A stretch of DNA of 64,000 bases. Source: Forficula auricularia (taxonomy: Eukaryota > Arthropoda > Insecta > Dermaptera > Forficulidae). Every line of letters starts with the position of its first letter. The stretch's first letter is position 1. The notes beneath the pieces were generated by a model. That model saw nothing but the letters and a program-made list of their open reading frames with translations, was not told the origin of the DNA and made no database searches. This document shows positions 22,673 to 34,584 of this stretch, piece by piece. Position numbers and translations under genes: made by a program. The stretch lies in the NCBI GenBank assembly GCA_024734495.1, contig JALMQS010000128.1, positions 26,641,830 through 26,705,829 of the forward strand, given 5' to 3'.

Positions 22673-23537
22673 TATTAAATATAGTATACTTTCTATTTGC
22701 CTATAAATATATCTAGTCCAAAACTGCATTTTATTAAATACAAATCGACTTTACTTATTAAAATGCTTTTCAATCACATTTATAAATAATTTATCTTTTC
22801 ATTAATTTTTTTTTTCATATCAGTGATCAAATAAAAGGATGTATGCAATCAAAATATCAACATTTAAAAATATCTAGGTCATCATTCATCTAAATTACCT
22901 AGGATTTAGAATCTAAAATAAATGATATATGAATTGAATATACCGCTCAATAAATATAATGTATTTAAATGTCGAATCAAATGAAAACTAAATTATTCAT
23001 ATTTTGAAAAAAAATTGTTTCACTTAACTTTTAGTTTTTATCATAGAAAATATTAGTTTAAATATAAATAAAAAAACTATTTTTTCAGCCTTTCTCTCTT
23101 AAATGTAAGAGCGTACGTTGGGAAATGAACTGAAAAGCTTTGAATCGATTTTGAACCCATCTTTAATGTCCAGTGAATCATTTCTTGAAATATATTTTCT
23201 TCGTGATTTTTGTGTGTCTATCTCATTTTTTTTTTTTTTTTAGTGATTTAGCAAAAATGTCACATAAATTCTTTAAAATGACACTTTCTATACAAGCTAG
23301 GGTCTATTGATTCCGCTTACATTGATAAGAGACATTTAGTATAATATTAGTTATTCCTGAAAATGTAATGCATAAATCTTAGCAAAGACAGTAGTAATTT
23401 ATATGTATGTCGAAGTCAAATAGTAATTCAGACAAATGATTGCCTTGGCAAATAGGTTTAATTATTATTTAATTTTTGCCTAGAACTAAACTTGTTGCCA
23501 AAATACTTATTTGGTAAAAACTATATATATATTTTTA
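22673..23537. other. A+T-rich stretch without recognised features
   Basis: No coding frame, tRNA-like sequence or repeat shared with the rest of the window was found. Confidence 0.35.
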
Positions 23538-23814
23538 TATAGGGTGGGCCATCTAATGTTTGAAATTTGAATCGGCTATAAAAAAAAAACTAATGGATAT
23601 TTTTTCAAAATTATTATTTTGGACATTTTAAATGAAAATGTCCTTTCTAATAAACTCATAATTTTGAAAAAATATTCATTAGCAAAAATCAATGACAATT
23701 TTTTGATTTACACCTTAAAACCTGTCCAAGTACCTGCAAACTTACTTAATTAATATTCATTAGTTTTTTTTTATAACAGATTCAAATTCCAAGAGTTAAA
23801 TGGCCCACCCTATA
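23538..23814. mobile_element. Tc1/mariner-type MITE with about 65-bp ends
   Basis: TATAGGGTGGGCCATCTAA on the left and the complement of TATAGGGTGGGCCATTTAA on the right continue as inverted copies for about 65 bp, including AAAACTAATGGATATT. The TA border fits Tc1/mariner. An open minus frame over the right arm is not protein-like. Confidence 0.8.
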
Positions 23815-24446
23815 TATGAAATTCTTATTACATAATTTATAGAAAAATTTACATTTTTTTTGTTGGGATGCATAAAAACCGAATGAAATGTAATTTGAAT
23901 GTATTGAAAGTATTTTTTTGCCTAAGCAAATATAGAAATTAAATATAATGATTAAAGTTATTTGCCTAGGCAAAAGGTTTTTATTTGAAATTACTTTTTG
24001 CCTACGACATGTATACTAAAAAAGTCACTATGTTATAATTAAATTCATTTATTTATTCTTTCTTTATGAAGGAAGAATAAAAATCATTTTTTCCATATAA
24101 TTTTTAATTACTAACAGTTTCATTAATCTGTTAGAAATAGTGAAATTTTGTATATCTATAGATATTAATCGGTAACCACCATTGCTATTTACATAGATAT
24201 TCACCTCTTCACTAGTAGTAACATTGTTTGCTATTTTGCTAAAATATTTCCGAAAATTTATCTAATTCTAAAACAATTCAACTGTATATGAATGGAATTT
24301 CTAATTCCCATTCCTCGCAGTCCAATTTACTTAAGGCAATATCATCTGTAAATCTCCAAACTGACTATGGGCCTGTTGTCTTTCCCTCTAGTATTTCTGT
24401 GTTCAAATAATAAGGTGAATTTGTTTATAAAATGAAAATTATTTAT

Positions 24447-24731
24447 TTATTCTTTGAAATCAATTTCATCCTCTTTAAAGTACTCCCAATATGACACAAT
24501 GCACTCATGCCAACGTTTTTTTAAATCCTCGAAATAGTCAGAAAAGTCTTCAATACTTTCTTCTATTTGACTTTTATCTCCTCAATTCAGTCCCCGAAGC
24601 GGTCTTTTGAGTTTGTTGAACAGCCAGAAGTCGCATGGTGCCAATTCAGGCAAATACAGTGGTTGTGGAATGATATGGGTTGAGTTTTTAGCGAAATGTT
24701 CTCGAAGAACCAATGCAGTATGGGGCACTTT
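24447..24731 (-). pseudogene. Mariner-type transposase, C-terminal remnant
   Basis: The minus frame gives the last third of a mariner-type transposase, the enzyme that cuts and pastes its own element. Visible in order: HTALVLREHF, then LPELAPCDFWLFNKLKRPLRG with the third catalytic aspartate (CDF) kept, one internal TGA, then FEDLKKRWHECIVSYWEYF and a natural stop. The phrase before HTAL, which should hold the second catalytic aspartate, is broken, and the first half of the protein is missing. Beyond 24740 another open passage (KLVDEVKTLFPDSN) was not recognised. Belongs to a different mariner lineage from the ones at 33 and 42 kb. Confidence 0.75.
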
Positions 24732-24909
24732 TTAATCTTACCATATGTGTTGCTGTCAGGGAAAAGGGTCTTTACTTCATCTACCAGTTTTTTCAGGAAT
24801 GGAAAAATCTGAGTTAAATGTAGGTATAATTTTGGATTACATATTTGAATTCAGCAGCAAATATTCATTCGGAATAGAATAATAACGAGGGTAAAAATCC
24901 AATAAATAC

Positions 24910-25020
24910 CTTATGTGTGGTCACATATTAATTTGGTCAAGTTCTGATGATGTTTGTTCATCGGTTTCTCTTTACCACGTTGACCGATTTCGATGATTTT
25001 TTTTTATTAGGACTGATTTT
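24910..25020 (+). repeat. GTCGG-family fragment
   Basis: TTAATTTGGTCAAGTTCTGA and ACCGATTTCGATGATTTTTT match the interiors of the copies at 37374-38085, 52725-53110 and 54300-54960. Confidence 0.5.
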
Positions 25021-25505
25021 AAAGAGCCAATTTATAATCAACATTAACATTTAGAATTAGGCAATTCATTTCTAAATAAATAGAGGCATATACCTTCTTA
25101 AATCCTAGTATAGGAGCACATTTTATCTTTACCTTTCCGTCGAGTTCTTCAAGCAAGCAATGCTGAAAATTAGGAAAATGAAGGCGAGTAATCCTTAACG
25201 AGGTTATCGATTATTAATAATATAAGATTAGATATGATCGTTAGAAAAATGTATATGATAATAATGTAATTTATAAATAAATAAATAATAAATCTTTATT
25301 ACTCGAACTGCTTAGAGGCACAAGTCCTCGGTGGCTAGGTCAACCAAACATCAATCAATACAATTTAACAACTACACAATTTATTAAACATCAATCCAAA
25401 TCAATTACAAGAGATTAACAATTTACTATTTACAAACAAATAAAAATCTATATATTTATTATAATCGGCTTATGCGACGACGCATACGTGATTATTTTAA
25501 TTTTA

Positions 25506-25645
25506 ATTTCTACTAATAGTTCATGACAAATAAAATTTATTAAAATTAGGAAATTTAAATTATTACTTCAATACCCACTATAGAGTCCTTGGTGCGTAGC
25601 CCCCTGGCAAACAAGATGCCCGCCGAATACTGGCTTCGCAGCTGG
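25506..25645 (+). mobile_element. Helitron-like 3' end with the 65-bp repeat unit
   Basis: It consists of one unit of the 304-505 repeat followed by CCCCTGGCAAACAAGATGCC, a broken hairpin, and CTTCGCAGCTGG. The same combination is seen at 1738-1821, which suggests both derive from one Helitron type. Confidence 0.45.
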
Positions 25646-26131
25646 TAAACACATAATTTATTAATTTTATTGCATTGAAACATTTTCCCCGTTGATGTTT
25701 GTCTGAATGGTCTATAACACAAGTAATAATATTGTATGAATACTGACTGGCTCCCTGTCACTTTGACGGAGGTTCGACCCTTCTCAAAAGTTCTGCGCAA
25801 CACATATGGATTTTTTCGCAGCAAATTAGTGAAAAATCGCTGCTTTATGGTGAGACTGGATGCATGCTCGCGTAAACATAAAAATTCTTATCACAATATT
25901 TCAAATTAAAGGGATAAAGCTCATCTTTCCTGTTTCTATATTTTCCAAGCCATTCTAACTTTAAATCCTTCACGACTCTGTTCTACAAGTAGCAAAGTGT
26001 TTTTTTTCTTTCTAGTCTAGAATATCAAAGTCAATCGTGACAGGTGGCGCATTTTTACATCATTATTATTTTAAAATATATATGGTAGATAAGTCAAAAA
26101 CTTCTCATATATACTAGTATATATAAAATCA

Positions 26132-26200
26132 CAGGGCCGGCCATTTGGGAGGTGCGACGGATGCTATCTATGCACCGGGCTCCCGCGATTGAAGGTGGCG
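26132..26200 (+). mobile_element. hAT-type terminus
   Basis: CAGGGCCGGCCATTTGGGAG, then GCACCGGGCTCCCGCG, is typical of hAT ends. A complementary end with CAGCGCCGGCCTTC lies at 28874, but the 8 bases outside the two ends differ (TAAAATCA and ATTATAAC), so I do not join them. Confidence 0.5.
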
Positions 26201-26243
26201 TGATAATTGAGGTAGTTAGAGAATTTTCCTAGGAGGAGCAGCC

Positions 26244-27362
26244 ACAGTGGCGGCTCCAGGGTTGAGCGAGGTGTGGCGACCGCCCAACCAACTTTTTGTT
26301 GGAAAAACTGCAGTTTTTTCCAAAAAATAGCAGTTTTCCATTCATAAAATGATAACTACTGATCCTAGGAACTTTATTCCTATCTCATTCTGTAGAAAAT
26401 CTTATTGAGTTGAACGTTTAATTGGAGCACTTTTTTGATAAAACTCTTAGATTTATAGATATCCAGCATTTTCCATGACGCATGAGGATTCGGATCATAT
26501 CCTGTTCGGAAAATGTAGGATATCTATAAATCACAGAATTTTAACAAAAAAGTGGTCCAAGTAAACGTTCAAGTCAACAAAATTCTCTAGATGATGAAAT
26601 AGAAATCAAATTTCTAGGATGAGTGATTTTCATTTTTTGAAGGAAATGCTGAGATTTTTTGCAAAAAATTGCATTTTTTCAAAATTTCAACCTCATTGCG
26701 ACAAGGGTTACCATTATCCAATTAATATGAAACTATTTTTAAATTGTAGCGAATTTAATCTAGCTTTAAAATGTATTGAGGCTTATTTGTTGAAAAAGTG
26801 CTTGTTCATGGTCAAAATGTGAAAAAATCGAAAAAGTGCGAGTTTTAGGGATATTCAAAAGTGATCCTGGGGGCTGTTTTTGGGATCCACATTAAAAATC
26901 GAACTACTAGACCAATTTTGCATTTATTTTTTTTAATCAACGCAAAAATTTATCCTCTTTAATTTATTATAGAATGGTTATTTATAAAATATGAACTGTT
27001 TTCGAGTTAAAAGCGAAAAACTGGAAAAAGTCCGAAAATTTCGAGGTTTTTCGGCCACTAAAAGTTGTCCCCCAGAATTTCGAGGTCGCAAACTTAGATT
27101 TGGCATATCCACACCATACCAAACGACCCATAAAAATCTTTTCCCGCAATTAATATAAGCTGAAACGCCCCTATTTACTGGGCTATATGGGAAGATAATT
27201 TTTTTTGAGATCTACATTTTTCAATCTGTATTGATTTTTTAAGAATAAAATTAATCTCATAGCATAAATAGTTATTGAGATACTGACTCGATGGGGGCAA
27301 AGAGTTTTCTAGAGAGGGGGGTAACGCCCCCCCTTGCCCCCTCCCCCTTAACTACGCTCATG
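26244..27362. mobile_element. Large inverted-end element, second copy
   Basis: The left end CAGTGGCGGCTCCAGG and the right end (complement of CATGAGCGTAGTTAAGG) enclose the same inner sequence as 21199-22365, including CCAAGTAAACGTTCAAGTC and ACCATTATCCAATTAATATG. The right end carries a C-rich run (27326-27349). Open frames inside are not protein-like. Confidence 0.5.
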
Positions 27363-28329
27363 AACATGATCAAGAACTAAAATAATGTTCTCTTGTACAT
27401 GAAAAGTTAACAATATTCTTATCGTTGTCAGTATGACGAAAAATACATATTATCGTAAACATTATTATTGTACATCTCTGAATTACGACAATCTTCAAAC
27501 TAATTCTTGATGATGCGAGTGTTTAGTTTTTGTTATTTAATTCTGGGAAGTCCCAAGGATCGCCACCTAAACTGGATTTTTTAGAAAAAATCTCAAAACC
27601 ATATGGACCTGGTTAATAAATGAAAATAATACATATTCCTTGTGTTTAACAAACTTTCAATGGCCTAGAAGAATTTATTGATGTAAGTAACAATAATACA
27701 GCGGTATCCGAAGCTAAAAGTCTAAATTGATTCAATACAAGAAATGCCATTTATTTTATGTTTAATAGTATGGTTTGCAATTTTGTCCAAAATTATCACA
27801 ATCAATAAACTATTTCAAGCAAAAACGATTGTACTTGACTCGGATTTTAATTTAGTCAACAAAATTAAAACTAAAATCCAAAATTTAACACATTTTTAAA
27901 CGAAGTAAAAGGGCTACCACGTAATTTGAATATTTCAGAACATTTCTCTGAAAAACGAATTCGAAAAAGAAAAAGATAACTGTGTTTAAACTTTTAGAAT
28001 TAATAAAGAATTATCTTCTGTTATGCATGTGTGCAGAACGCTTAAATGCACTTACTATATTAAGCATCGAAAAAGAAATTTCAAAAAAATGTAATTTTTC
28101 TGAAGTAATTAATGTATTCTTAAAAACAAAATCACGCATTAAATAAACATGCATTAGTAATATTTATTTGAAAAGTTTTTGTTTTGCAGACAGTAGTTGA
28201 TTCACAAAGAGAAACAAAAAGGTTGTCCTCTGCTTGATGCAAATAAACATACACACATATTTATCGAAATTATATATCTGTATATATATTGTTTATTTGT
28301 TTGAGACTATAGTTTCGAAGGCTTGGCCC

Positions 28330-28495
28330 CGAGGGGTGAACCGCGACCTAAAATCCTGTACACCTACTTCCACTTCCACTTTCATTTCCAAGTAGAAGAC
28401 AATAGATGACAATAGATTATCTAATGAATTCCAAAGTAATTCCAAATAATTTCAAAGACGGTGTACACCTAATTTCATTCACGGTTCACCCTTCG
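28330..28495. mobile_element. 166-bp MITE with exact 8-bp target duplication
   Basis: CTTGGCCC lies on both sides (28322-28329 and 28496-28503). The ends are CGAGGGGTGAACCGCGACC and the complement of CGAAGGGTGAACCGTGA. The interior contains AAGTAGAAGACAATAGAT, shared with 30700-30800. Eight-base duplications fit hAT or P-type elements. It inserted exactly into the hairpin of a hammerhead-like motif. Confidence 0.85.
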
Positions 28496-28631
28496 CTTGG
28501 CCCTCATCATCAGTCCTTTTAATTATAAATATTTTTTTCATGAGATCAGTATCGCGTGGATATTGAAAGTTTTTGAAATTTTTTTTCCTTCTTTCTCAGC
28601 TGAATAGCCAGAATTAACAGAATTAAAAAAC

Positions 28632-28670
28632 CTGATGATGATGAGGGTCAAGCCTTCGAAACTATAGTCT
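28632..28670 (+). ncRNA. Hammerhead-like ribozyme motif, GUC site
   Basis: CTGATGATGATGAGGGTC is followed by AAGCCTTCGAAACTATAGTC. The stem GAGGG/CCTTC precedes GAAAC-TATA-GTC, which could be a very short stem III ending in a GUC cleavage triplet. Four extra bases lie between CTGATGA and the stem. Stem I pairing is weak. Confidence 0.5.
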
Positions 28671-28768
28671 TAAACAAATAAATAATATATATACAGATAT
28701 ATAATTTCGATATATATGTGTGTATGTTTATTTGCATCAAACAGAGGACAACCTCTTTGTTTCTCTTA

Positions 28769-29734
28769 GTAATATTTATGTTCGTGTTTGTAATTTTTTT
28801 TATTTTACCAACAATTTAGGGACCCAAATGGTTTCTTGCACCCAGGCACCTTTATAGAGAAGGCCGGCGCTGATTATAACACAATCAAAAATCTTGATAG
28901 CAATTCCTGGAGTCAAGCAGCATGTTTCACAGTTAGTTCTTAGTTAGGTGACCGTTTAAGATGAATTTTACTGTCGGTATATTTATATATAGCTAGGTAT
29001 ATTAGAAAACAATTTACCTAACGTATATTTTTCAGCTTTGATCATTTGATAAATAATGGAAAATATTAAATAAAATACCTATATCTGGGAGATATTTATC
29101 GGATTATCAATTTCATTATCTATAAAAGGGAAATAAAAGCTGAGCATTCGTATAAATACCAGTAGGTAAATAATATATATATGATTAGTGATATACATTT
29201 TTATATACAGCAATATTAATTGAATTAATATTGAAAGTAAAAATATTTTATTTTCAAATAATAAGTATCGAATTCAATTATTTTATTTTAAATAATCCAT
29301 TTAAGTAAATCACTATTGGTCAACAGGCCAATGACCATTTCATCTTCATCCATAATGTTATTATTTTATTTTAAATTAATTTTGAAAATGAATTTGTTAT
29401 CTCATGTAAAATTCAATCGTGTGATTATTTATTCAACAAACATCAAAATACATTCATGATGTAATGATAAAATATTTAAATATTAATGCATTTATTGTTC
29501 CATCCTCCCAACAGGGCCTCCCTCATTTGAAATATAGGTAGAGAGTGAATGCGGGACTCCGAGCTGATTATCCCGTATACCTATATCACACTTATTCTCT
29601 ATTCAAAATTATCACGAGGCCTGTTGGGCTAACGTAGTATTGAATAATATGCTCTTAATATTTTTTTTTTATGATTAATCATGTTTAAAAATATATGAAA
29701 TGTAGAGGAAATATTTATCAAGCATGTTTTTTCC
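28769..29734. other. A+T-rich stretch without recognised features
   Basis: Apart from a hAT-type end at about 28800-28874 (complement begins CAGCGCCGGCCTTC), no repeat or coding frame was identified. Confidence 0.35.
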
Positions 29735-30165
29735 CGAGGGGTGAACCTGAGATTGGAATTGGTACCGCGACATTTCAGCCCCCGACAAAATATCCCCGTC
29801 AAAACACCCCCCGACAAAATATCCCCCGAAAAATATCCCAAGGACAAAATATCCCCCGGCATAATATCTTCTGTCAAAATATTCCCCAGTATAAGGGAGA
29901 ATACAAAAGAGATTAAGTGAGAAGTTTATAATCATAGTTTTGAATAATATAAACAGACTTTCATATTTTGGCGACTAATTAGCCGTTTGAAAGTGCTGCT
30001 GTCTGTCGTTAGATTTTCTAGCTATACTATTTATAATATAGTATTTATCATCTATATTTACTTATTTATCGTCTATGTTTACATTACACAATTATTGATT
30101 GTTTGTTAAAAGTGTTATTAATCATTTTCGTTATTAATTATTATTATAATATTGGGCGAAAATAT

Positions 30166-30405
30166 AGCGCCCCAAACACACCCCGCCCGACGATTGGCTG
30201 GTTCGGTTTTCAATGTGTGTTTGATTAGAAAAAAAATGGGAGCCCGAAACACACCCCGCCCGACAAATGGCTGTTCGGCTTTCAATGTGTGTTTGATTAG
30301 GAAAAAATGGGAGCCCCAAACACACCCCACCCGACGATTGGCTGGTTCGGTTTTCAATGTGTATTTGATTAGAAAAAAAAGGGGGGCCCGAAACACACCC
30401 CGACC
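30166..30405 (+). repeat. Minisatellite, unit about 70-75 bp, three copies
   Basis: Each unit contains CCAAACACACCCCGCCCGAC, then GGCTGGTTCGGTTTTCAATG, then GTGTTTGATTAG and an A run. Copies start near 30168, 30244 and 30314. Confidence 0.85.
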
Positions 30406-30420
30406 GGACTAAACTTTCGG

Positions 30421-30572
30421 AGGTTCGCTTAATATATATTCAGTTCGGCTCGGTTGGGTTCGTATAGCTCCTTTTCGGGCTGGCATTTAGACGGTTCGTT
30501 TGGCTGACTCCCGAAAAGGAGCTATACGAACCCAACCGAGCCGAACTGAATATATATTAACCGAACCGGAGT
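30421..30572. repeat. Near-perfect palindrome
   Basis: Arms of about 60 bp (TTCGCTTAATATATATTCAG, then CGGTTGGGTTCGTATAGCTC) are repeated in inverse orientation around a 30-bp centre with GACGGTTCGTTTGGC. Confidence 0.85.
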
Positions 30573-30950
30573 CGATTTGCATTACTCATAAGATTCACGA
30601 GGGGAAGGTTTATTTTGTCATGAGATATTTTTTCTGAAGGATATTTTGTCGGGGGATGTTTTGTCTGGACTATTTTGTCGGGGGCTGAAATGTCGCGGAA
30701 TCATTAGAATTAGGTGTACACCTTTTTTGGAATTACTTTGGAATTCATTAAATAATCTATTGTCTTCTACTTGGAAATGAAAGTGGAAGTGGAAGTAGGT
30801 GTACACGATTTTAGGTCGCGGTTAACCCCTCGTTTTTTTCTATCTTCGTGTCTATCTAAATTACGATACCCATCCGATTTACTCTAAATCGTAGAAGTCA
30901 TAAATATTCGTTCCGTTGTTAAAATGGTTGCATTTCCTAAAGGAACTGCT

Positions 30951-31954
30951 TATGAGGCATTCCACGCCAAATCGGACGGTTTGAAAAATTTTAATTTTTG
31001 ATTTCCTTCATTTTTGACATTTTTTAGTAGCCATCAAAAAACTCTTCCTGATAAATTTTGATTTTTTTTGATCACGGGTTTAAAAGAAATCGAATTTCGT
31101 TTTTTCGCTAATAACTTCTTCAAAAATGGTCCAAATTCAAAAAAATTTTTTTACATACTTTTTAGAAAAAAATACAAAAAAAAAAATTATTTTAAGTGTT
31201 TTCATATGGGATTTTTTATTTTGAAAATTTTAATCTTGTTTTTGAAAGTACTCTTGGATTTTTTTGATAACTTTTTATTTTGAACTTCTATTCATTTTAC
31301 AAATTTTAAAACCGGATATATAGTGGTCCAATGATAATTACCTACTATTTTTTTTCGATTTTTGAAAATTTCGAAAAAAATTTTTCGCTATTAACCATTA
31401 TTAAAATCACTTTTTGCTATTGAGTTCTCTTTTTTTTAGTTACTTTGAATTAATTTTAATCGTTAACAGGTGTTTAAAATAAATAATTAGTATTTTAGTT
31501 TGTTGAAACAAAATCAAAATCAAAAATCGAAAATCGAAAAAAAATAGTAATTATCATAGGATCTCTAAAACCCGGTCTTAAAATTTGTAGAATGACTAGA
31601 GGTTTGAAATAAAAAATTATCAAAAATATCCAAGAGTACATACAGTTTCAAAATCAAAATTAAAATTTTTAAACTCAAAAATCGTATATAAAAACACTTT
31701 AAATAATTTTTTGTATTTTTTTTCTGAAAAGTATGTAAAAAAAAAAAAAAAAAAAAAATTGAATTTTGACGATTTTTGAATGAAGTTATAATCAAAAAAC
31801 CAAAATTCGATATCTTTTAAACCGGTGATAAAAAAAATTTCAAAATTTACCAGGAAGAGTTTTTTGATGGATACTAAAAAATGTCAAAAAAATGAAGGAA
31901 ATCAAAAATTAAAAATTTTAAAACAGTCCGATTAGGCATGGAATGCCCCTTATA
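30951..31954. mobile_element. Foldback element of the GGCATTCC family, complete
   Basis: Arms 30951-31375 and 31530-31954 are inverted copies. The outer part reads GGCATTCCACGCCAAATCGG, then ACGGTTTGAAAAATTTTAAT. TA precedes the left end and follows the right. A run of A lies at 31738-31758. Other copies: 10740-10918, 34585-34790 and 37172-38290 (split). Tc1/mariner-like target, no transposase. Confidence 0.75.
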
Positions 31955-32940
31955 TATTAGGTTTTATAGATTGATTTTTAATGATTATTATAATTGAAGG
32001 AAAACCTGAAGACTTACGCTCTTTGTAAATTTTGGTGATTTTATAATTTTTCTGTTTGTGGGTGGGCCAAATTTTATGTGTGCCAAAAATAGAAAAATAT
32101 TTATTTATCATAGAGCGTGAGGATATCCTAGTAGAGAATCTCTTTAAGTAGAATTTATAATAATATGCAATTTCGAAAAGGGCACATCTCGCATATTTTG
32201 ACAAAAACACTTTTTCATATAAATGTAATCTAAAAGCTTCCCTGCACTTACTATGCTTGAAAAAGCCACAACTATGGTATTAATTTTATTCCCCCCAAAA
32301 TATAACTCAAAATTTTTTTTAAAAATTTTACACTACTTTAGAAATTACAGTGAAATCCCTCAAATCATAACTAATTGGGGCTGTAGCCTGTTCGGATTTC
32401 AATTTGTTTAGATTAGCCGAAAGCAGCTTTGACATTTGAAGATAAGTGATTTGAAGTGAAAGATTAAGTAATATTTTGTGTGTTTCTATTATAATTTCAT
32501 TATTTTTGCAAAGTGATTAACCTAAAGAATTTCAATAACCAACTTTTACCTTTTTACTTTATTTCAATTCTGTATGACATACGTATATGTAGACACATTT
32601 ACTTTTTGTTAGGTATGCTAACTTTATTTCTTTGTTAATTTTTCAACTAATTATGTAAAATAAGGTTATAATGTAGAATATATACATAATAATTGTTTTA
32701 TTTATTTATTTATTTACAAATGCACACTTATCCTTATCACCTGCAAATAAGAAATAGAACGAATATGATATCTCAAGTAGTTACAAAACCCTCGGAATTC
32801 GGTCCGATTTGAACTTGGCAGGCTTATTCTCGATGTTACAGACATTTTTAAATAAGACAGCGTACACATAAGCAAAAACAAAAAAATAATTTTTGAGTAA
32901 TTTTGATGTTTCGACCATCTGGTGTGCGCATATTTTTTAT
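31955..32940. other. A+T-rich stretch without recognised genes
   Basis: A TTTA run at 32699-32718 may be the tail (in complement) of a decayed retroelement. One minus frame of 155 codons is open from 33181 to 32714, but it runs through the inverted end of the adjacent element and through low-complexity sequence, and it has no recognisable domain. Confidence 0.35.
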
Positions 32941-33863
32941 ATAGGGTGTCCCAAAATTCACATTTTGTTAGAAAACACAGCGTTTTAATTAAAAATTGAA
33001 AATTTTTTATTAATTCATAAAGTATACAGTATAGGGCAGGGTTATGCATGGAATAGCATATAGCCGAAGATAATTCGTTGAATTTATTATGGAACAAAAA
33101 CAAGTTGATGTTGATTTTTCGAACAAAATCATCTTCAGCGGCGAGCCTCATTTTTATCTTGATGGCTTCGTTAATCGACAAAATTGGGGCAATTGGGGTT
33201 TAGAAAATCCACGAGTGATTGTTGAGAAACAAATGCATCCACAACGTGTCAGTGTTTGGTGCGGATTTTAGGCTGGAGGCATCATCGGACCATTCTTCTT
33301 CGAAAATGCGACTGGTCAGGCAAAAACAGTTAATGGTGTTTGCTATCGCGACATGATAATCCAATTTTTTTGAATCTAAATTTCAAGATATTGTTGTGGA
33401 CTACATGTGTTTTCAACAAGAAGTTTTTATATGGCATACTGGTCGAGAAACAATTCATTTACTGCTTGAGTCTTTTCCTGGTCGTGTAATTTCCCGTTTT
33501 GGGGATCAGAATTAGCCGCCCAAATCATGCGATTTAGCGTCGTTGGACTTTTTTCTTTGGAGGTTTTTAACTCCAAGGCTTGTGCTAACAAGCTCTCGAC
33601 CACCCACGCCTTGAAGGGAGGAAATTGAGCGCTGTATCAACGAAATTCAGCCACATTTATGCAAAAAGATCATGGAAAATTTCGACAAAAGTGTGCGTAT
33701 GCGTCAGCAAAGCCGTGGAGGCTATTTAACCGATATCCTTCATATTCCATACATAACCCTATACTGTAGACTTTATGAATCTATAAAAAATTTACACTTT
33801 TTAATTAAAAACCTGTGTTTTCTATCAAAATTACTTCTTGCGTGAATTTTGGGACTCCCTATA
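32941..33863 (+). mobile_element. Tc1/mariner element with about 100-bp inverted ends
   Basis: The left end ATAGGGTGTCCCAAAATTCA and the right end (complement of ATAGGGAGTCCCAAAATTCA) continue as inverted copies to about 33050 and 33755, including GGTTATGCATGGAATA and complement. TA flanks both. The interior is a shortened transposase gene. Confidence 0.8.
33089..33735 (+). pseudogene. Tc1/mariner-type transposase, N-terminally deleted
   Basis: This is the catalytic part of a transposase that would act on the surrounding inverted ends. Visible in order: FSGEPHFYLDGFVNRQN, VIVEKQMHPQRVSVWCGF, a TAG, then GGIIGPFFFENATGQAKT, a frameshift near 33365, YMCFQQEVFIWHTGRETI, LASLDFFLW, a TGA, and EIERCINEIQPHL. 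The first catalytic aspartate is replaced by G (FSGEPHF where the family has FSDEAHF), the second by E (QQEV where the family has QQDG), and the third (LDFFLW) is kept. Two or more stops and a shift make it dead. The DNA-binding half is missing; a relative of that half is at 10997-11312. Confidence 0.85.
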
Positions 33864-34584
33864 TATCCTAAATTTTCCAATATAATATATAATAGCATTT
33901 TTAACAAAAAAATCATATGAATCTCTCCTTAGTTTTATTCGCATATCCTTCGTTTTTAGGTTGATTGTTTCTCATACCAAAGTTGGAACTCGTTAAAATG
34001 TAATTTGCCTATCGGCGTATAAAAATTACTTTTTAACTATCCATATACGGGAATAGTGGTAGAGATTAATTTGCCATTATTAAGTAAATTGTATAATTTG
34101 TTCTATTCTTTAAAAAATTATCATATTTAGTGTGTTTTAATCAATTGGATGTTAAAAATTATCTTTCATTTGATTTATGAGCCGAAATCATTGTAATTAG
34201 GCCACAAGTGTTGAGAAGGGAACATCCGCAATTTCAAGGCGTTTTGCACTTGATCAATACTAAAAATAATTTTAATAGAAAATGTAGGTTTAGGCCTTGA
34301 GTTTTGATTTGGTTTCGGAAGTTTATGTGTTTGTGCAATTTTTTATGTGTATATGAATTAAAATGAACATACGCTATGATGTCAGACCACCCCTCAACAC
34401 AAGTTTTACTTCATGAGGGGTGTTGTATTAATTATTAGTAAGGGAAAAGAAAAGGAGAAAAGAAGGAAGAAGAAATAGATAAATAATAATTTGAACGTGT
34501 GATTATAAATACAATAAGATTTTTTTATACAATGTGCATCTTTTTATAAATCCAAATAAATATACTAATTCTTATTCTAATTAT

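Larger units (their letters stand above)
28205..28768. mobile_element. Palindromic element with hammerhead-like motifs
   Basis: Arms 28205-28330 and 28640-28768 are inverted copies (TCACAAAGAGAAACAAAAAG and complement, then TTATTTGTTTGAGACTATAG). The minus-strand motif near the centre is interrupted by the MITE at 28330-28495. A plus-strand motif lies at 28632-28670. No coding sequence. Confidence 0.7.
29735..30832. mobile_element. 1.1-kb inverted-end element with 8-bp target duplication
   Basis: The ends CGAGGGGTGAACCTGAG and the complement of CGAGGGGTTAACCGCGACC belong to the same family as 28330-28495. The flanks TTTTTTCC (29727-29734) and TTTTTTTC (30833-30840) match at 7 of 8 bases. Next to each end are inverted arrays of a unit near 16 bp (CCCCGACAAAATATC). 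Inside lie a minisatellite and a palindrome. Several frames are open only because of these repeats; I see no real gene. Confidence 0.75.

Noticed and set aside
24310..24385. Minus-strand phrase RFTDDIALSKLDCEEW resembling the F/Y-x-D-D motif of reverse transcriptases
   Set aside because: Only about 16 residues, a stop lies directly upstream, and no other RT motif is nearby. It could be chance, or a very small LINE relic.
26132..28874. One 2.7-kb hAT element between two GCCGGCC-type ends
   Set aside because: The octamers outside the ends (TAAAATCA and ATTATAAC) do not match, and other elements lie between, so the two ends may belong to different copies.
30118..30412. Open frames of 86-92 codons with repeated peptides
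   Set aside because: They are translations of the three-copy minisatellite and occur on both strands.
32714..33181. Minus-strand open frame of 155 codons, the longest in the window
   Set aside because: It runs antisense across the inverted end and start of the Tc1/mariner element, and no domain is recognisable.
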